Assembly (NCBI GenBank): GCA_016124895.1
Contig: WGMU01000070.1
Location: 25,053-89,052, forward strand
Source of the DNA: a bacterium
Lineage (GTDB): Bacteria; Planctomycetota; Planctomycetia; Planctomycetales; Planctomycetaceae
Length of the DNA stretch: 64,000 nucleotides
Direction of reading: 5' to 3'
Positions 17,429-27,716 of the stretch are shown in pieces (positions within the stretch are counted from its first letter, which is position 1; the number at the start of each line of letters is the position of its first letter). Position numbers and translations under genes: made by a program. Below the pieces are notes generated by a model that saw only the letters and a program-made list of their open reading frames with translations, had not been told where the DNA came from and did not search any database.

Positions 17429-18493
17429 TTACTGTGCAGTTGGGTCCGCAGCTTCCTCAGACGAAGAGCCACCATCGACAGAATTGTCTGCGGAATCAGA
17501 TGTGTCCTCGAACGTCACTGCAACAGATTCAGTGCCGGCTTTCTGGCCATTTCCGGAGCGAGTTTTCGAGCGGTCACTGCGGCGACGACGTCCTTCGTCA
17601 TTTCCGCCACCGTCCTCGGACGAATCATCCGGATCACGCTTCTTACGGGTGCGACTGTCTTCACTCCCGCCGCCGCCTTTGCGACCGACGACGGTGACAA
17701 TGTCAGCCTTGTCGACGAGCATCCGGCGACCGCCCTCGAAGACGACCAGCACTTTCTGAGCAAGGATTTCCTGTCCGATGACTTTGCCCTGCCCCTGCTT
17801 CGTGACAACCATCGCTCCGTTGTTCGGCAGCTCACGGCGGTATTCTTCGTACGTGTCGAATTCGTAGCGCAGGCAGCACTTCAGCCGGCCGCAGCGACCG
17901 GAAATCTTGTTCGGGTCGAGCGTCGCCTTCTGCATTTTGGCCATCTTCATCGAGACCGGCGGCATCTCGCGCAGGTGTGTGCCACAGCAGACCGGCTTGC
18001 CACAGTCTCCGAAATCGGCCAGCAGCTTCGCCTCGTCACGCACGCCAATCTGACGCATTTCGATCCGCGTCTGCAACCGCTTGGCGAGATCCTTGACCAG
18101 TTCACGGAAATCGATCCGCTGCTCGGCCAGGTAGTAAAAAATGATCCGTTCGCCACCGAACATGCACTCGACATCAACAAGCGTCATCTGCAGCTTGTGC
18201 TCGCGAATGACTTCCCGGCCGCGATCAAAGACATCACGTTCGCGCGCCCGCACATCGTCAAGCTGCTGCCAGGCTTCCTCGTCGGCGGCGCGCAGAATAC
18301 GACCGACCTGCTCCTGAGTGCCCATGTATTCGCGAGTGCGATCGGTGGCCGGGCAGAGCACTTCGCCCCATTCGGTGCCGCGATTGCTGCGAATCAGCAC
18401 CGCATCGTCACGTTTGAGATCCTGCGGGCCTTTGAAACTGAACTCGGCCACGTTGCGGGTCGAGCCGTATCGAACGATATAGTCGCCGGGCAT
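17429..18493 (-). CDS. PSP1/RicT-like protein with four-Cys cluster
   Basis: A 354-residue protein whose first 260 residues match the PSP1 C-terminal domain family (RicT/YaaT). RicT of Bacillus works in a complex with RicA and RicF that influences RNase Y maturation and can carry 4Fe-4S clusters. The expected cysteines are present in CGKPVCC and RCGRLKCC. The last 95 residues are low complexity (Gly, Ser, Arg, Asp) and probably disordered, beyond the usual family length of about 275. I start at the ATG at 18493 (MPGDY), where family similarity begins, not the frame opening at 18613. It lies 116 bases after the citrate synthase-like gene on the same strand. Confidence 0.85.
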   Translation of the reverse strand: MPGDYIVRYGSTRNVAEFSFKGPQDLKRDDAVLIRSNRGTEWGEVLCPATDRTREYMGTQEQVGRILRAADEEAWQQLDDVRARERDVFDRGREVIREHKLQMTLVDVECMFGGERIIFYYLAEQRIDFRELVKDLAKRLQTRIEMRQIGVRDEAKLLADFGDCGKPVCCGTHLREMPPVSMKMAKMQKATLDPNKISGRCGRLKCCLRYEFDTYEEYRRELPNNGAMVVTKQGQGKVIGQEILAQKVLVVFEGGRRMLVDKADIVTVVGRKGGGGSEDSRTRKKRDPDDSSEDGGGNDEGRRRRSDRSKTRSGNGQKAGTESVAVTFEDTSDSADNSVDGGSSSEEAADPTAQ

Positions 18494-18609
18494 TGAGTTT
18501 TCTTTCCCGGTTGAAGTGCGGGCGGACGCAGTCTGCGTCAGTTGGCTGCGGACAAGCGAATCAAGGCATCGATACCACCTGGCCGGCTGAACTGTCAAGC
18601 TGCGGTACG

Positions 18610-19893
18610 TCAATCCTCGGAAGCCTGATCGCCGGACGAAAGTCCGACCGCCGAGCTGGCTTCCTCAATGAGACTCAGAGCCGAATTGACCAGTGATTCG
18701 AGCTTACCGTCCGGCTGGCCATCACGCGACAACGATTGCAAGCAGCCCGACAGGAAGAACGCAGCTCCGGCCAGCAGTTCCGGCGAGGACGACTCGGCCA
18801 GGAACTGAGCTGCTGCGTCATCGATTTCCGCTCCGGCCGCGAGTGCCTGCGACTGATCGACAAACCGGTCTCCGTCGCCGGCGCCGCTCTTCACTGGAGG
18901 ATTGACGACTTCCACATCGCGTGCTGATCGAAACCGATCGAGCGCCGCCTGGTCGACTCGTTCCCTTTCGGCTGCCTCACTCCGGGCGCGTCGAGCCGAA
19001 CTCGGCAGAACACTGCGAATCCGGTTGAACGTCTTCGAGTCGCGCAGGCCATTGAACCACTTGTTGATCTTTTTGAAGTCTGCATTGAACAGCTTCGGCA
19101 TCGCGACCGGCAGAAACATGAACCGCTTCATCGTCTGATAAGGCATCTCGGTCTGCTCTTCGACAATGTGCGCCAGCATCGCAGACGAGCGAGCGAGCAG
19201 GAACAGTCCGGTTCCATGCTGCGGTTGAAAGCCCAGGTGAAGCATGATCGCTCCCGTGATGCCGTCGACGTTGGGCGGAATTCCCTTCGACTCCTGCAAC
19301 AGCCGGGCGACCCCATCGTAGACATCGAAATACGGGCCGCTGGCTCCGAGTTCGGCGATGATGCGTCTGGTGTGAATCGGACGTGGATCTTTTCGCAGCA
19401 ACGGGTGCCCAAATCCGCCCAGCGTTTCGCCACGCTGCAGTCGCACCTTCGCCGCTTCGTACGCGAATTGTTCGAGTTCCCCAGCCGTTGGGGGCGTATC
19501 GGACTGCCGCGAGGCAAAAAACTCATCTGCGATCTCGCCGTACATTTTCATGGCGAGTTCGGCCGCTCCGACGTGATAGGGGCCGCTCGCGAGAAATCCT
19601 GCCGCCATCGCCTGAGCCGTCCCGACTCCCGTTCCGGCCACCAGTCGCGGCACCAGAGTCGTCGGCGGCAGAATGCCAAAGCCGGCATGAAAGGCGACAA
19701 GGACCAGATCGAGCAGTTTCCGCTCCTGCTCAGTGGGTATTCGCCCCAGCAGAACGTGAAACAATGCCTCGGTGTAGGTCACCGTCCCGATCAACTCGTT
19801 GAGGTCACGTGACCTCACATTGAGTTGCTCAGCGTTGATATGGACACCATCAATGGCGGTTCCCAGATAGAAATCCGGGGCAGTTTGAGACAT
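18610..19893 (-). CDS. Citrate synthase-family protein (citrate synthase or citryl-CoA lyase type)
   Basis: A 427-residue protein. Roughly residues 1-270 follow the citrate synthase fold: the three catalytic positions appear as His in GPYHVGA, His in GFGHPLLR and Asp in PPNVDGITG. In the family these condense an acyl-CoA with a keto acid. The C-terminal 120 residues (after about 300) are Ala/Arg/Asp-rich and unlike standard citrate synthase, and the large domain looks shortened. The small size before this tail suggests a citryl-CoA lyase or methylcitrate-like relative instead of the main TCA enzyme. No TCA gene is nearby. ATG at 19893 has AGGG six bases upstream; an open frame continues to 20004. 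Confidence 0.75.
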   Translation of the reverse strand: MSQTAPDFYLGTAIDGVHINAEQLNVRSRDLNELIGTVTYTEALFHVLLGRIPTEQERKLLDLVLVAFHAGFGILPPTTLVPRLVAGTGVGTAQAMAAGFLASGPYHVGAAELAMKMYGEIADEFFASRQSDTPPTAGELEQFAYEAAKVRLQRGETLGGFGHPLLRKDPRPIHTRRIIAELGASGPYFDVYDGVARLLQESKGIPPNVDGITGAIMLHLGFQPQHGTGLFLLARSSAMLAHIVEEQTEMPYQTMKRFMFLPVAMPKLFNADFKKINKWFNGLRDSKTFNRIRSVLPSSARRARSEAAERERVDQAALDRFRSARDVEVVNPPVKSGAGDGDRFVDQSQALAAGAEIDDAAAQFLAESSSPELLAGAAFFLSGCLQSLSRDGQPDGKLESLVNSALSLIEEASSAVGLSSGDQASED

Positions 19894-20238
19894 GAGTCGC
19901 CCTGAAAAGTTTTCCCGCCGACCGTTGCAACTGATCTGCAGGCTGTGAATTGCGAAGACGCTCACCGGCTTCGCTGAGGGATTCCCTGATCGAAAAGACC
20001 GCAAAACAAGGTGTAAAACCTACGTGGCTGATACGAAAGCGGCGCGACTTTAGCACTCCGCGTCGGAGTGTCAATTTTGCTGGTTCCCGGTCGAGCGGTG
20101 GTCGATAAGCAACGACAGCGCGAATTGAAGCCGGACGTCGCCAGAACTCCCCGCGGCTGCAGCGCCGGAGTGACGTGTTCCGAACTGTCCACTGGTGAGG
20201 AAAAACCTGCGGGCCACTTTCCCTGCAGGGAGTCTGTC

Positions 20239-20988
20239 ATGTCTGATCAATTGAGTGCCCGACACAATCCCCTCGTCGATCTGGAAAACGACGGAACAAC
20301 GGTAACTCTGGTTTCGCCGCCAGTAGCGCCGCTGACTGACTCGCCAGCGCTGCCGGGGCCTGGCCGCTCACCCAGCATTGGACGCCTGACCCCAACGGAA
20401 TTTCGCCGCCGACTGGTGCATATTCTGCCCGGTCTGCTGCCCGTTTTTCTGTGGTTCAAGCATCACCGCGATCCGTTGTCCTGGGACTGCCGTGCGTGGC
20501 TGGGCGCCGTGATCGTTGGCATCGGAGTCGCAACAGCCGTCAAGTACCGGCAAATTGCCCGTCGCGGCGAGAAGAGCAATCCCGCCTGCATTCTCGGATA
20601 CACAGTCCCCATCTTCCTGCTGCTGATGGCGATTCCAGACAAAGCGGAACTCGGGCTCGCCACGCTGGCGATCATTTCGTTCGGCGACGGCTTCGCGACG
20701 CTGGGCGGGCTGCTGCTGCGCGGCCCTGCCCTGCCCTGGAACCGCGACAAGAGCTGGGCCGGATTCCTGTGTTTTCTGGTCTTCGCGGCTCCCTGGTCGG
20801 CGGCGGTCTACTGGGCCGAGTCAAACCCGGCCGTCTTCTTTGCCCCGGCTTTTGCCGCTGGACTGCTGGCGACATCTCTGGCCGCCGTCGCCGAATCGAT
20901 CCGCAGCCGCATCGACGACAACATCCGCGTCGGCGTGGCCGCTGCTACTGGAATGCTGCTGTCGCAGACAATCTTCTTCGGCTGGTAG
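20239..20988 (+). CDS. Phytol/dolichol kinase-like integral membrane protein (CTP-dependent family)
   Basis: A 249-residue multi-pass membrane protein. It has a disordered N-terminus of about 50 residues, then RRRLVHILPGLLPVFLW and six to seven hydrophobic segments. The motif SFGDGFATLGGLLLRG, followed by WNRDKSWAGFL, corresponds to the nucleotide-binding region of the phytol kinase / dolichol kinase / CDP-diglyceride synthetase superfamily, which phosphorylates or activates isoprenoid or lipid alcohols. The substrate is unknown. Translation most likely begins at ATG 20239, preceded by AGGGAG; the frame is open further upstream but the extra residues look random. It is read divergently from the citrate synthase-like gene. 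Confidence 0.78.
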   Translation: MSDQLSARHNPLVDLENDGTTVTLVSPPVAPLTDSPALPGPGRSPSIGRLTPTEFRRRLVHILPGLLPVFLWFKHHRDPLSWDCRAWLGAVIVGIGVATAVKYRQIARRGEKSNPACILGYTVPIFLLLMAIPDKAELGLATLAIISFGDGFATLGGLLLRGPALPWNRDKSWAGFLCFLVFAAPWSAAVYWAESNPAVFFAPAFAAGLLATSLAAVAESIRSRIDDNIRVGVAAATGMLLSQTIFFGW

Positions 20989-21181
20989 ATCACGCGGCAG
21001 TTCAAGCGTGTGAGGTTTTCCGATATCGTTTCCTGCGCAGCAGCGGATCGAACCGCGCTCGTTCAACATGGCCTGAGCGCTCAGTCGCGAGGCTTCCGAC
21101 AGGCTCGCTCCCGGCGTCAGGCTTCATCAGAGTTTTTTGCACGCCGACCAGACTCCATTTCACCTACAGGAACTTATTCCC

Positions 21182-22552
<1,371 letters not shown>

Positions 22553-22576
22553 CGTTGTCTGATTCCGGACATCGAC

Positions 22577-22620
22577 GGGGCGGAGCCACTGAACCACAGT
22601 AACTCCGCCCCTGTCTTTTG
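22577..22620 (+). terminator. Rho-independent-type terminator after the oxidoreductase
   Basis: GGGGCGGAG (22577-22585) pairs perfectly with CTCCGCCCC (22603-22611) across a 17-base loop and is followed by TGTCTTTT, 24 bases after the stop codon. Confidence 0.75.
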
Positions 22621-22807
22621 TGCAGATGGGTGGCACGTCCCTGAGTTTGCCAAGGGAGTGGCGGCACTGCGATGGAAAAGGCAAACGCGTCTCCATCACG
22701 CCCATCGCCGGAAGCTCTGGACTTGCCACCCAACCGACGTCAGCGTCGACAGAGATCTGACAATGAGCGTGCCACCTGTCCCAGCTAATTCGAAGCAACG
22801 CTTCGAG

Positions 22808-23224
22808 TCAAAGTAATCGTCCTTTTGACAACCGAATGGTGATCAAGGTCTTGCAACTCCGGAATGTCTTGACACTGACTGGCGGAAACGGCGATTGACC
22901 TGGTCCCATGACGGCCTCAAACCTGATTTCGTCACCCTCAGCCACTCTGGTCCAGGCTGACCGAGCCTCGTCGGAGATTGGCAGACTGACACCGTCAATC
23001 GTAGCTGTCCGTCCATCATTCAAGTCGAACTGTTGCGCCGGGAGAGCGACATAAACAACCGGCGCAAGGTTATCCAGGTCGATCTTTTCAACTGTTCCGT
23101 ACCAAGTCACCGTCTTGCCACAAATACGAGGCAACAATTCATCCAGACACTCATCAATTGCCAAATTATCGCGGAGAAGATCAGCAAACGAGAGCCAGTT
23201 CTTTTGCCAGAGTGATTCCATCAA
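22808..23224 (-). CDS. Hypothetical protein, unknown function
   Basis: A 138-residue protein that I do not recognise. It has no signal peptide or membrane segment. The first 35 residues look helical (MMESLWQKNWLSFADLLRDN), and the rest looks like beta strands, with GKTVTWYGTVEKIDLDN and EGDEIRFEAVMGP giving an OB-fold-like impression. The coding region is visibly more A/T-rich than its neighbours, which may mark it as a recent arrival. It lies 40 bases downstream of the Rieske gene on the same strand and could be the last gene of that unit. Confidence 0.6.
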   Translation of the reverse strand: MMESLWQKNWLSFADLLRDNLAIDECLDELLPRICGKTVTWYGTVEKIDLDNLAPVVYVALPAQQFDLNDGRTATIDGVSLPISDEARSAWTRVAEGDEIRFEAVMGPGQSPFPPVSVKTFRSCKTLITIRLSKGRLL

Positions 23225-23264
23225 TTGCCCTTATCCGATCAGGCTGGAGACGTGCAGTAGCGAT

Positions 23265-23570
23265 TCAAAGCTCAACGAAGACATCGCCATCCTCGACGGT
23301 CACCGGAAACAACTGCTGGCAGATCGTCGGTGCCAGACAGTGCTGACCGGTTTTGACGTCATACTGCCAGCCGTGCCAGGGGCAGGTCACGATGTTGCCT
23401 GTCAGTGCCCCGTTGCCGACCGGGCCGCCGGCGTGGGCGCAGATGCCGTCGATCGCGTGAAACTCGCCATCAACGTTGAACAGCGCGATGATCCGGCCAC
23501 CGGCGACGCATTCTTTCCCAGTGCCAGGTGCGACTTCGTCAACGGAGGCGAGGCGGTATCGTTCGGGCAC
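23265..23570 (-). CDS. Rieske 2Fe-2S ferredoxin-like protein
   Basis: A 101-residue soluble Rieske protein. The cluster ligands are in CAHAGGP and CPWHGWQ (Cys-x-His and Cys-x-x-His, 16 residues apart). Small proteins of this kind pass electrons to oxygenases or resemble the NirD subunit of nitrite reductase; no oxygenase or nirB lies nearby, so the partner is open. The frame is open to 23720, but the GTG at 23570 has AGGAG eight bases upstream and gives the usual length, so I start there. It lies 180 bases downstream of the metal permease gene, with a short palindrome between them. Confidence 0.82.
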   Translation of the reverse strand: MPERYRLASVDEVAPGTGKECVAGGRIIALFNVDGEFHAIDGICAHAGGPVGNGALTGNIVTCPWHGWQYDVKTGQHCLAPTICQQLFPVTVEDGDVFVEL

Positions 23571-23692
23571 GGAGCGGACTCCTGTTTTACCTGGCTGGGG
23601 TTCCGATAAGCATTCAGCTCGTATCCAGCGTTGCGTCAAACAGTCGGGCGCAATTGCTGTTTTGTCCAGAAGTGGGACTGATCGTCGTCGCA

Positions 23693-23718
23693 GCACTGCT
23701 GGGCAAGCCAGCAGTGGC
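23693..23718. repeat. Short REP-like palindrome
   Basis: GCACTGCTGG and CCAGCAGTGGC pair around a five-base loop (GCAAG). The CAGTGGCAC box at its right edge is shared with the palindrome at 48917-48978 and with 61054-61062. Confidence 0.6.
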
Positions 23719-23750
23719 ACCGTGGATTCAATGGATGACCAGAGCGAAGT

Positions 23751-25115
23751 TTAGCGATCCTCGCCGTCGGTTCGACCGGGAATCTCGCGGCCGTGCGGGT
23801 CGTGTTCGGGATGTTCCAGTTCGTCGGCGATCTGCGAGACCAGAGGTTCGTCCAGAAAGTGCTCGACGCGATGCGCCATTTCGTCGAGATGGTCGTCCGG
23901 CAGCGCGAAGTGCCGCGCCATGTAGGACTCCCACAGGCGGTGAGAACGAATCAGATGCTGCGCTGCGGCACGGCCGGGGTCGGTCAGCACGGGATCTCCG
24001 GCGTCGACGGTCACAAACCCCTGACGAGCGAGTCGCCACACGGCCAGGCGTCGAATCAGTGGCTCGCAGGCTGCCGGCCAGCCGGCAGGAATGACTCGCG
24101 GAGCGGTTGTCCGTTCCGATTCCTGCTGCCGGTACAGGCCACCAAGCAAATCCTCGCAGGCCATGCGAAGTCCAAAACGAATGCGTCGCGCGGCGGCGGA
24201 GACGATCCCCTTCTGCGGACTCAGCAGCACCGCCAGCAGCAGCAGCAGGCCGCTCGACACCGCCGTCATCCCGGCGGTCGAGGAATCATCCACCGTCGTG
24301 AACCCCAGCGGCCGGAACACCAGCGCCGGAGCCACCAGAGCCAGCACGTGACCACCGACGGCTGAAACGGCTGCCACTCCGACGGCGACGGCCAGCAGAG
24401 AACTCAACCGCGACGTCAGCAGCGACGCGGTCACAGCCGGGACGATCAGCATCGTCAGAACCAGAATACTGCCGACAGACTCGAACGCCGCGACCAGTGA
24501 CATCGACGTTGCTGCCATCAGCGCGTAATGCACGAGCGCCGGACGGTATCCGAGATTCGACGCCAGCTCGGCATCAAACGTCGTGATCCGCAACTCCTTG
24601 AAGCACGCACCGACCAGCAGCAGATTGACGGCCGCGACGCTCAGGTTGATCACGAGTGCCTGCGGAATCGACGTCGAACCAACCGTCTCGAACACGATGG
24701 TTTCAATCGCCCCGAACAGGACACAATCAGCGTCGAGATGCACGTTGTCGGCGAACAGGCGAACCAGCAGCAAACCGGCGGCAAACAGCGACGTATAGAC
24801 AACGCCCAGCGCCGCTGCCGCTTCGACGCGACCAAGCCGCTGCACCGCGTCGGTCAGAAACGCCGTCAGCACTCCGACAACCGCCGCTCCGACCAGAACG
24901 ACGAAATGCCCGGTCGCTCCCGACGTGCCACTTGCTCCCGCCCACCAGTGAGCGAGCAGAAATGCGGTCACGATACCCGGCAGCGCGGTGTGGCTCATCG
25001 CATCGCCGAGCATGCTCTGCCGCCGGAGCATTAGAAAGACGCCGGGAATCGCGCACGAGACCGCAGCGGCCATTGCCGTCAGCACGATCCAGGTATCAAG
25101 ACTGCTCCAGGTCAT
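23751..25115 (-). CDS. Metal ABC transporter permease fused to a DtxR/MntR-like metal-sensing domain
   Basis: A 454-residue protein. Residues 1-300 form an ABC-3 type permease (ZnuB/MntB/TroC family) with about eight hydrophobic helices, including MLGDAMSHTALPGIV and TMLIVPAVTASLL. Residues from about 340 resemble a DtxR-family regulator: a winged-helix remnant (LARQGFVTV, LTDPGRAAAQ), then HRLWESY, the helix HLDEMAHRVEH with the Glu-His pair of the metal site, and HDPHGREIP as in DtxR/MntR. At the position of DtxR Cys102 there is His. So the transporter may sense its own metal in the cytoplasm. No ATPase or binding protein gene adjoins it. I start at ATG 25115; the open frame to 25409 crosses the divergent lipoprotein gene. 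Confidence 0.82.
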   Translation of the reverse strand: MTWSSLDTWIVLTAMAAAVSCAIPGVFLMLRRQSMLGDAMSHTALPGIVTAFLLAHWWAGASGTSGATGHFVVLVGAAVVGVLTAFLTDAVQRLGRVEAAAALGVVYTSLFAAGLLLVRLFADNVHLDADCVLFGAIETIVFETVGSTSIPQALVINLSVAAVNLLLVGACFKELRITTFDAELASNLGYRPALVHYALMAATSMSLVAAFESVGSILVLTMLIVPAVTASLLTSRLSSLLAVAVGVAAVSAVGGHVLALVAPALVFRPLGFTTVDDSSTAGMTAVSSGLLLLLAVLLSPQKGIVSAAARRIRFGLRMACEDLLGGLYRQQESERTTAPRVIPAGWPAACEPLIRRLAVWRLARQGFVTVDAGDPVLTDPGRAAAQHLIRSHRLWESYMARHFALPDDHLDEMAHRVEHFLDEPLVSQIADELEHPEHDPHGREIPGRTDGEDR

Positions 25116-25347
25116 CGCTTGTTGCTCTACCTGCAATCGCCAACGGCATAAGCCTGCGGCAGACCCCATCGAACCTGTCAGCAGAACGCGGTCTGCTCGC
25201 TGTCGTCGGAACAGTTTCCTCAGCCCGCAAAATCCGCAAAACCACTCAAGTCTACCAGGCCTCTGATCCGAAGTCAGAGAAAGGGAAACCGCGCCGCCTG
25301 ACGCTTCTGCGCGGCCGGATTTTGAGTCACCCTTCGGAACAGCTTCC

Positions 25348-26217
25348 ATGTCACGAACTGCCTGCCCTGCCCTGCTTCTGACCTTTTGTCTGAGTCTGAC
25401 CGGCTGCACCTCGTGCTACCAGGGCGGCTACTACGATCCGTGTGGCGGCTGCGTCTATGGTCCCGGTTTTCAGAAGCCGAGTCTACTGACAAAGCTGTTC
25501 AGCAAAGACAAGCATCATAAGCACGACCGCGACTGTCCGCTGTGTGCCGTGGAACACGAACACGGCCACTCGCCGGACTGGTCATCACCATCCTGTGCCG
25601 CTCCCAGTTGTGCTGCACCATCCTGTGCCGCCCCGAATTGCTCAGCCCCTTCCTGCGCTGCCCCCAACTGTTCGGCACCAAATTGCGCCGCGTCGACACC
25701 GATGAGCTACCCGGTCTCTGCGAACTGTTCGGCCCCATCCAATTGCTCGTGCAGCGGCGGCGTTGCGTACGACAGCGGACCGATCGTCCATGCCCCGTCG
25801 ACCTGCAGTTCCTGCGGTGGGTTTGTCGAGTCTGCACCGATCAGTTCTGGCTGTTCTGGCTGCTCTGGCGGAGTCGTCTCCGGATGTTCGAGCTGCGGAG
25901 GCGGCATGACTTCCGGCGACGTGATTTACGATGGCAGCTCTTACCCGACCGAAGGCTTCGGCTCCGGAGGTTGCTCGGCCTGCCAGGGGGCCACGATCGG
26001 CCCAATGTACGAAGGCGAAACGATTCCGGGCGACGCTGCCGGCCAGCCCGTCAACCCAGCCCAGGCACCGCCCGCCGAGACAGAATCCAGCTCCGTTCCG
26101 GGACCTCCGACAACCTTTGTCACGCCAGGGCCGGAATCAACCATGATGATCCCGGCCTTCGTCGAACAGCCGCAGCCGGCGCGTCAGGTCCACTGGGTGC
26201 CGAGTTCGCTCAAGTAG
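25348..26217 (+). CDS. Cys-rich repeat lipoprotein, function unknown
   Basis: A 289-residue predicted lipoprotein: signal peptide with lipobox LTGC, lipidated Cys near residue 20. After CxxC-rich and His-rich stretches (KDKHHKHDRDCPLC) come about seven tandem pentapeptides of the form C(A/S)AP(S/N), about residues 83-117. Further CSSCGG and GCSGCSGG motifs follow, and the last 90 residues are Pro/Glu-rich. Over 30 cysteines in an exported protein suggest a disulfide-linked or metal-binding surface component. Cys-rich coats are typical of planctomycetes, but I know no named family for this one. It is read divergently from the metal permease, which makes a metal-binding role conceivable, though unproven. 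Confidence 0.75.
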   Translation: MSRTACPALLLTFCLSLTGCTSCYQGGYYDPCGGCVYGPGFQKPSLLTKLFSKDKHHKHDRDCPLCAVEHEHGHSPDWSSPSCAAPSCAAPSCAAPNCSAPSCAAPNCSAPNCAASTPMSYPVSANCSAPSNCSCSGGVAYDSGPIVHAPSTCSSCGGFVESAPISSGCSGCSGGVVSGCSSCGGGMTSGDVIYDGSSYPTEGFGSGGCSACQGATIGPMYEGETIPGDAAGQPVNPAQAPPAETESSSVPGPPTTFVTPGPESTMMIPAFVEQPQPARQVHWVPSSLK

Positions 26218-26244
26218 GGAGCAGAGAAGAGGGAGCAGGGGTTC

Positions 26245-26293
26245 GGCAGCAGGCAATCGAGGCGGCAAAGGGCAAGACACTATGCCTGCTGCC
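26245..26293 (+). terminator. Hairpin between convergent genes, likely terminator
   Basis: GGCAGCAGGCA (26245-26255) and TGCCTGCTGCC (26283-26293) form a perfect 11-bp stem with a 27-base loop, followed by TTCTTAC. It lies just after the lipoprotein stop and just before the stop of the convergent PLP enzyme gene. Confidence 0.6.
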
Positions 26294-26296
26294 TTC

Positions 26297-27397
26297 TTAC
26301 TGCAGCTTGCCGCGTCCCTGAATCGGCCACACGACTTCCAGACGCTCACCGCGGAATCCGTAAAAGCAGTCGTGCATGACCGTCGTAAAGTCCGCGTAGC
26401 CGACAATCAGTTCGACCTTGTCGCCAATCTTCAGGTCCCGGGAGTCGCCTTCAAGGGCGACCTGACAGTGTTCGGCACTGACGTGCGTGACTGTCGCTCC
26501 AGGATGGCCTTTGACCAGCGGCTTGGTGAAATCGGGATGCTGTGATTTTCGGCCACTGTCGAGCACCGCTCGATCCAGCGCTGGACGGCTGACAACGGTC
26601 GCGAGCACCGTCAGCGCGTAATCGAGGCCACCCACCCCCATATTCACCTGATACATCGGGTCGGCAAAAATCCCGCCGCCGCATTGCAGCTCGGTGATGC
26701 CGTCGCACTCGGACGTGATCTGGTACGATCCTGTCCCGCCAGCACTGACGATCGAGCAGTCCATGCCGTCGTTAAGCAGCCGATCCCGGCAATGCCGCAG
26801 AACGCTCATCGCTTCTTCGATCTTCTCACGTTTCTCGACAGGATCAGCGACAGTCAGCAGATGGCCTTCGTAGCCCATGATCCCCGACAGCGTGACGCCT
26901 TCCAGCCCATCGATCGCTTTCGCAAGTTCGTGCGTGTCGACCCCCGGCCGACAGCCGACGCGGTTGAGCCCGATGTCGACTTCAATGATCACCCGACAGT
27001 TCACTCCGCGTTCCCGACACTTGGCCGCGAGTGGCTCCGCCTGAGCAAAATGGTCCACGGCGACAATCGGATCCGCGTGCCGGCACAGTGCGGCAACGCG
27101 TTCCAGCTTCTGCCGGCCGACGATCATATTGGCGATCAGAATGTCGCGGATGCCCGCCGCCGCCATGACTTCAGCTTCCGAGACTTTGGCACAGGTGACG
27201 CCGATCGCGCCGTGAGCAATCTGTTTGAGAGCGATGGCTGGCGTCTTGTGGCACTTCTCATGCGGACGCCACTGCTTACCGCGTGACATAATGAACTCGG
27301 CCATCTTCTGCATGTTCGAGTCCATGACTTCAAGGTCGATGCAAAGAATCGGCGTATCGAGTTCCAGCTTCGGAGTGCCGATACAGGACTGTGTCAC
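26297..27397 (-). CDS. DSD1-family PLP enzyme (D-threonine aldolase / D-serine dehydratase-like)
   Basis: A 366-residue enzyme with an alanine racemase-type N-terminal TIM barrel that binds pyridoxal phosphate. WRPHEKCHKTP near residue 40 holds the expected PLP-region basic residues; IIEVDIGLNRVGCRPG and SAGGTGSYQ are typical of the family. The C-terminal metal-dependent domain has SAEHCQV, whose His and Cys are candidate metal ligands. Relatives cleave D-threonine and other D-3-hydroxy amino acids or dehydrate D-serine; activity here is not settled. The start is GTG 27397 with AGGAG eight bases upstream; the frame is open to 27568 but the extension is unlike the family. It is probably cytoplasmic and stands alone. 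Confidence 0.85.
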   Translation of the reverse strand: MTQSCIGTPKLELDTPILCIDLEVMDSNMQKMAEFIMSRGKQWRPHEKCHKTPAIALKQIAHGAIGVTCAKVSEAEVMAAAGIRDILIANMIVGRQKLERVAALCRHADPIVAVDHFAQAEPLAAKCRERGVNCRVIIEVDIGLNRVGCRPGVDTHELAKAIDGLEGVTLSGIMGYEGHLLTVADPVEKREKIEEAMSVLRHCRDRLLNDGMDCSIVSAGGTGSYQITSECDGITELQCGGGIFADPMYQVNMGVGGLDYALTVLATVVSRPALDRAVLDSGRKSQHPDFTKPLVKGHPGATVTHVSAEHCQVALEGDSRDLKIGDKVELIVGYADFTTVMHDCFYGFRGERLEVVWPIQGRGKLQ

Positions 27398-27716
27398 AGT
27401 GCGTCTCCTGCCCGCAAAGCGGGGCGCAAGGTTCAGAAAAGCCGTACCCACCACGGCGGCGGAGTATAGCCCCGCCGCCGGACTCCGAAACGGATCGGTA
27501 ACAGCCAGTGCGTTGAGCACGGTCGCCGACAGGCTTCGACGCAGGCGGCTCAGCGCGAACCCGGCCATCGTTAGACGGCTCAGCAGGCGAACGCGGTTCG
27601 TGCTTCACGAGTTTCCCGCAATTGGCCGAGGCAGGCATTCGTAGTTTTTCCGGCGGTCATTAGAATTTGTCCGTGTGCCATCGGCACCCTTCGGTAACCC
27701 ACTCGAGATCAGGTCC

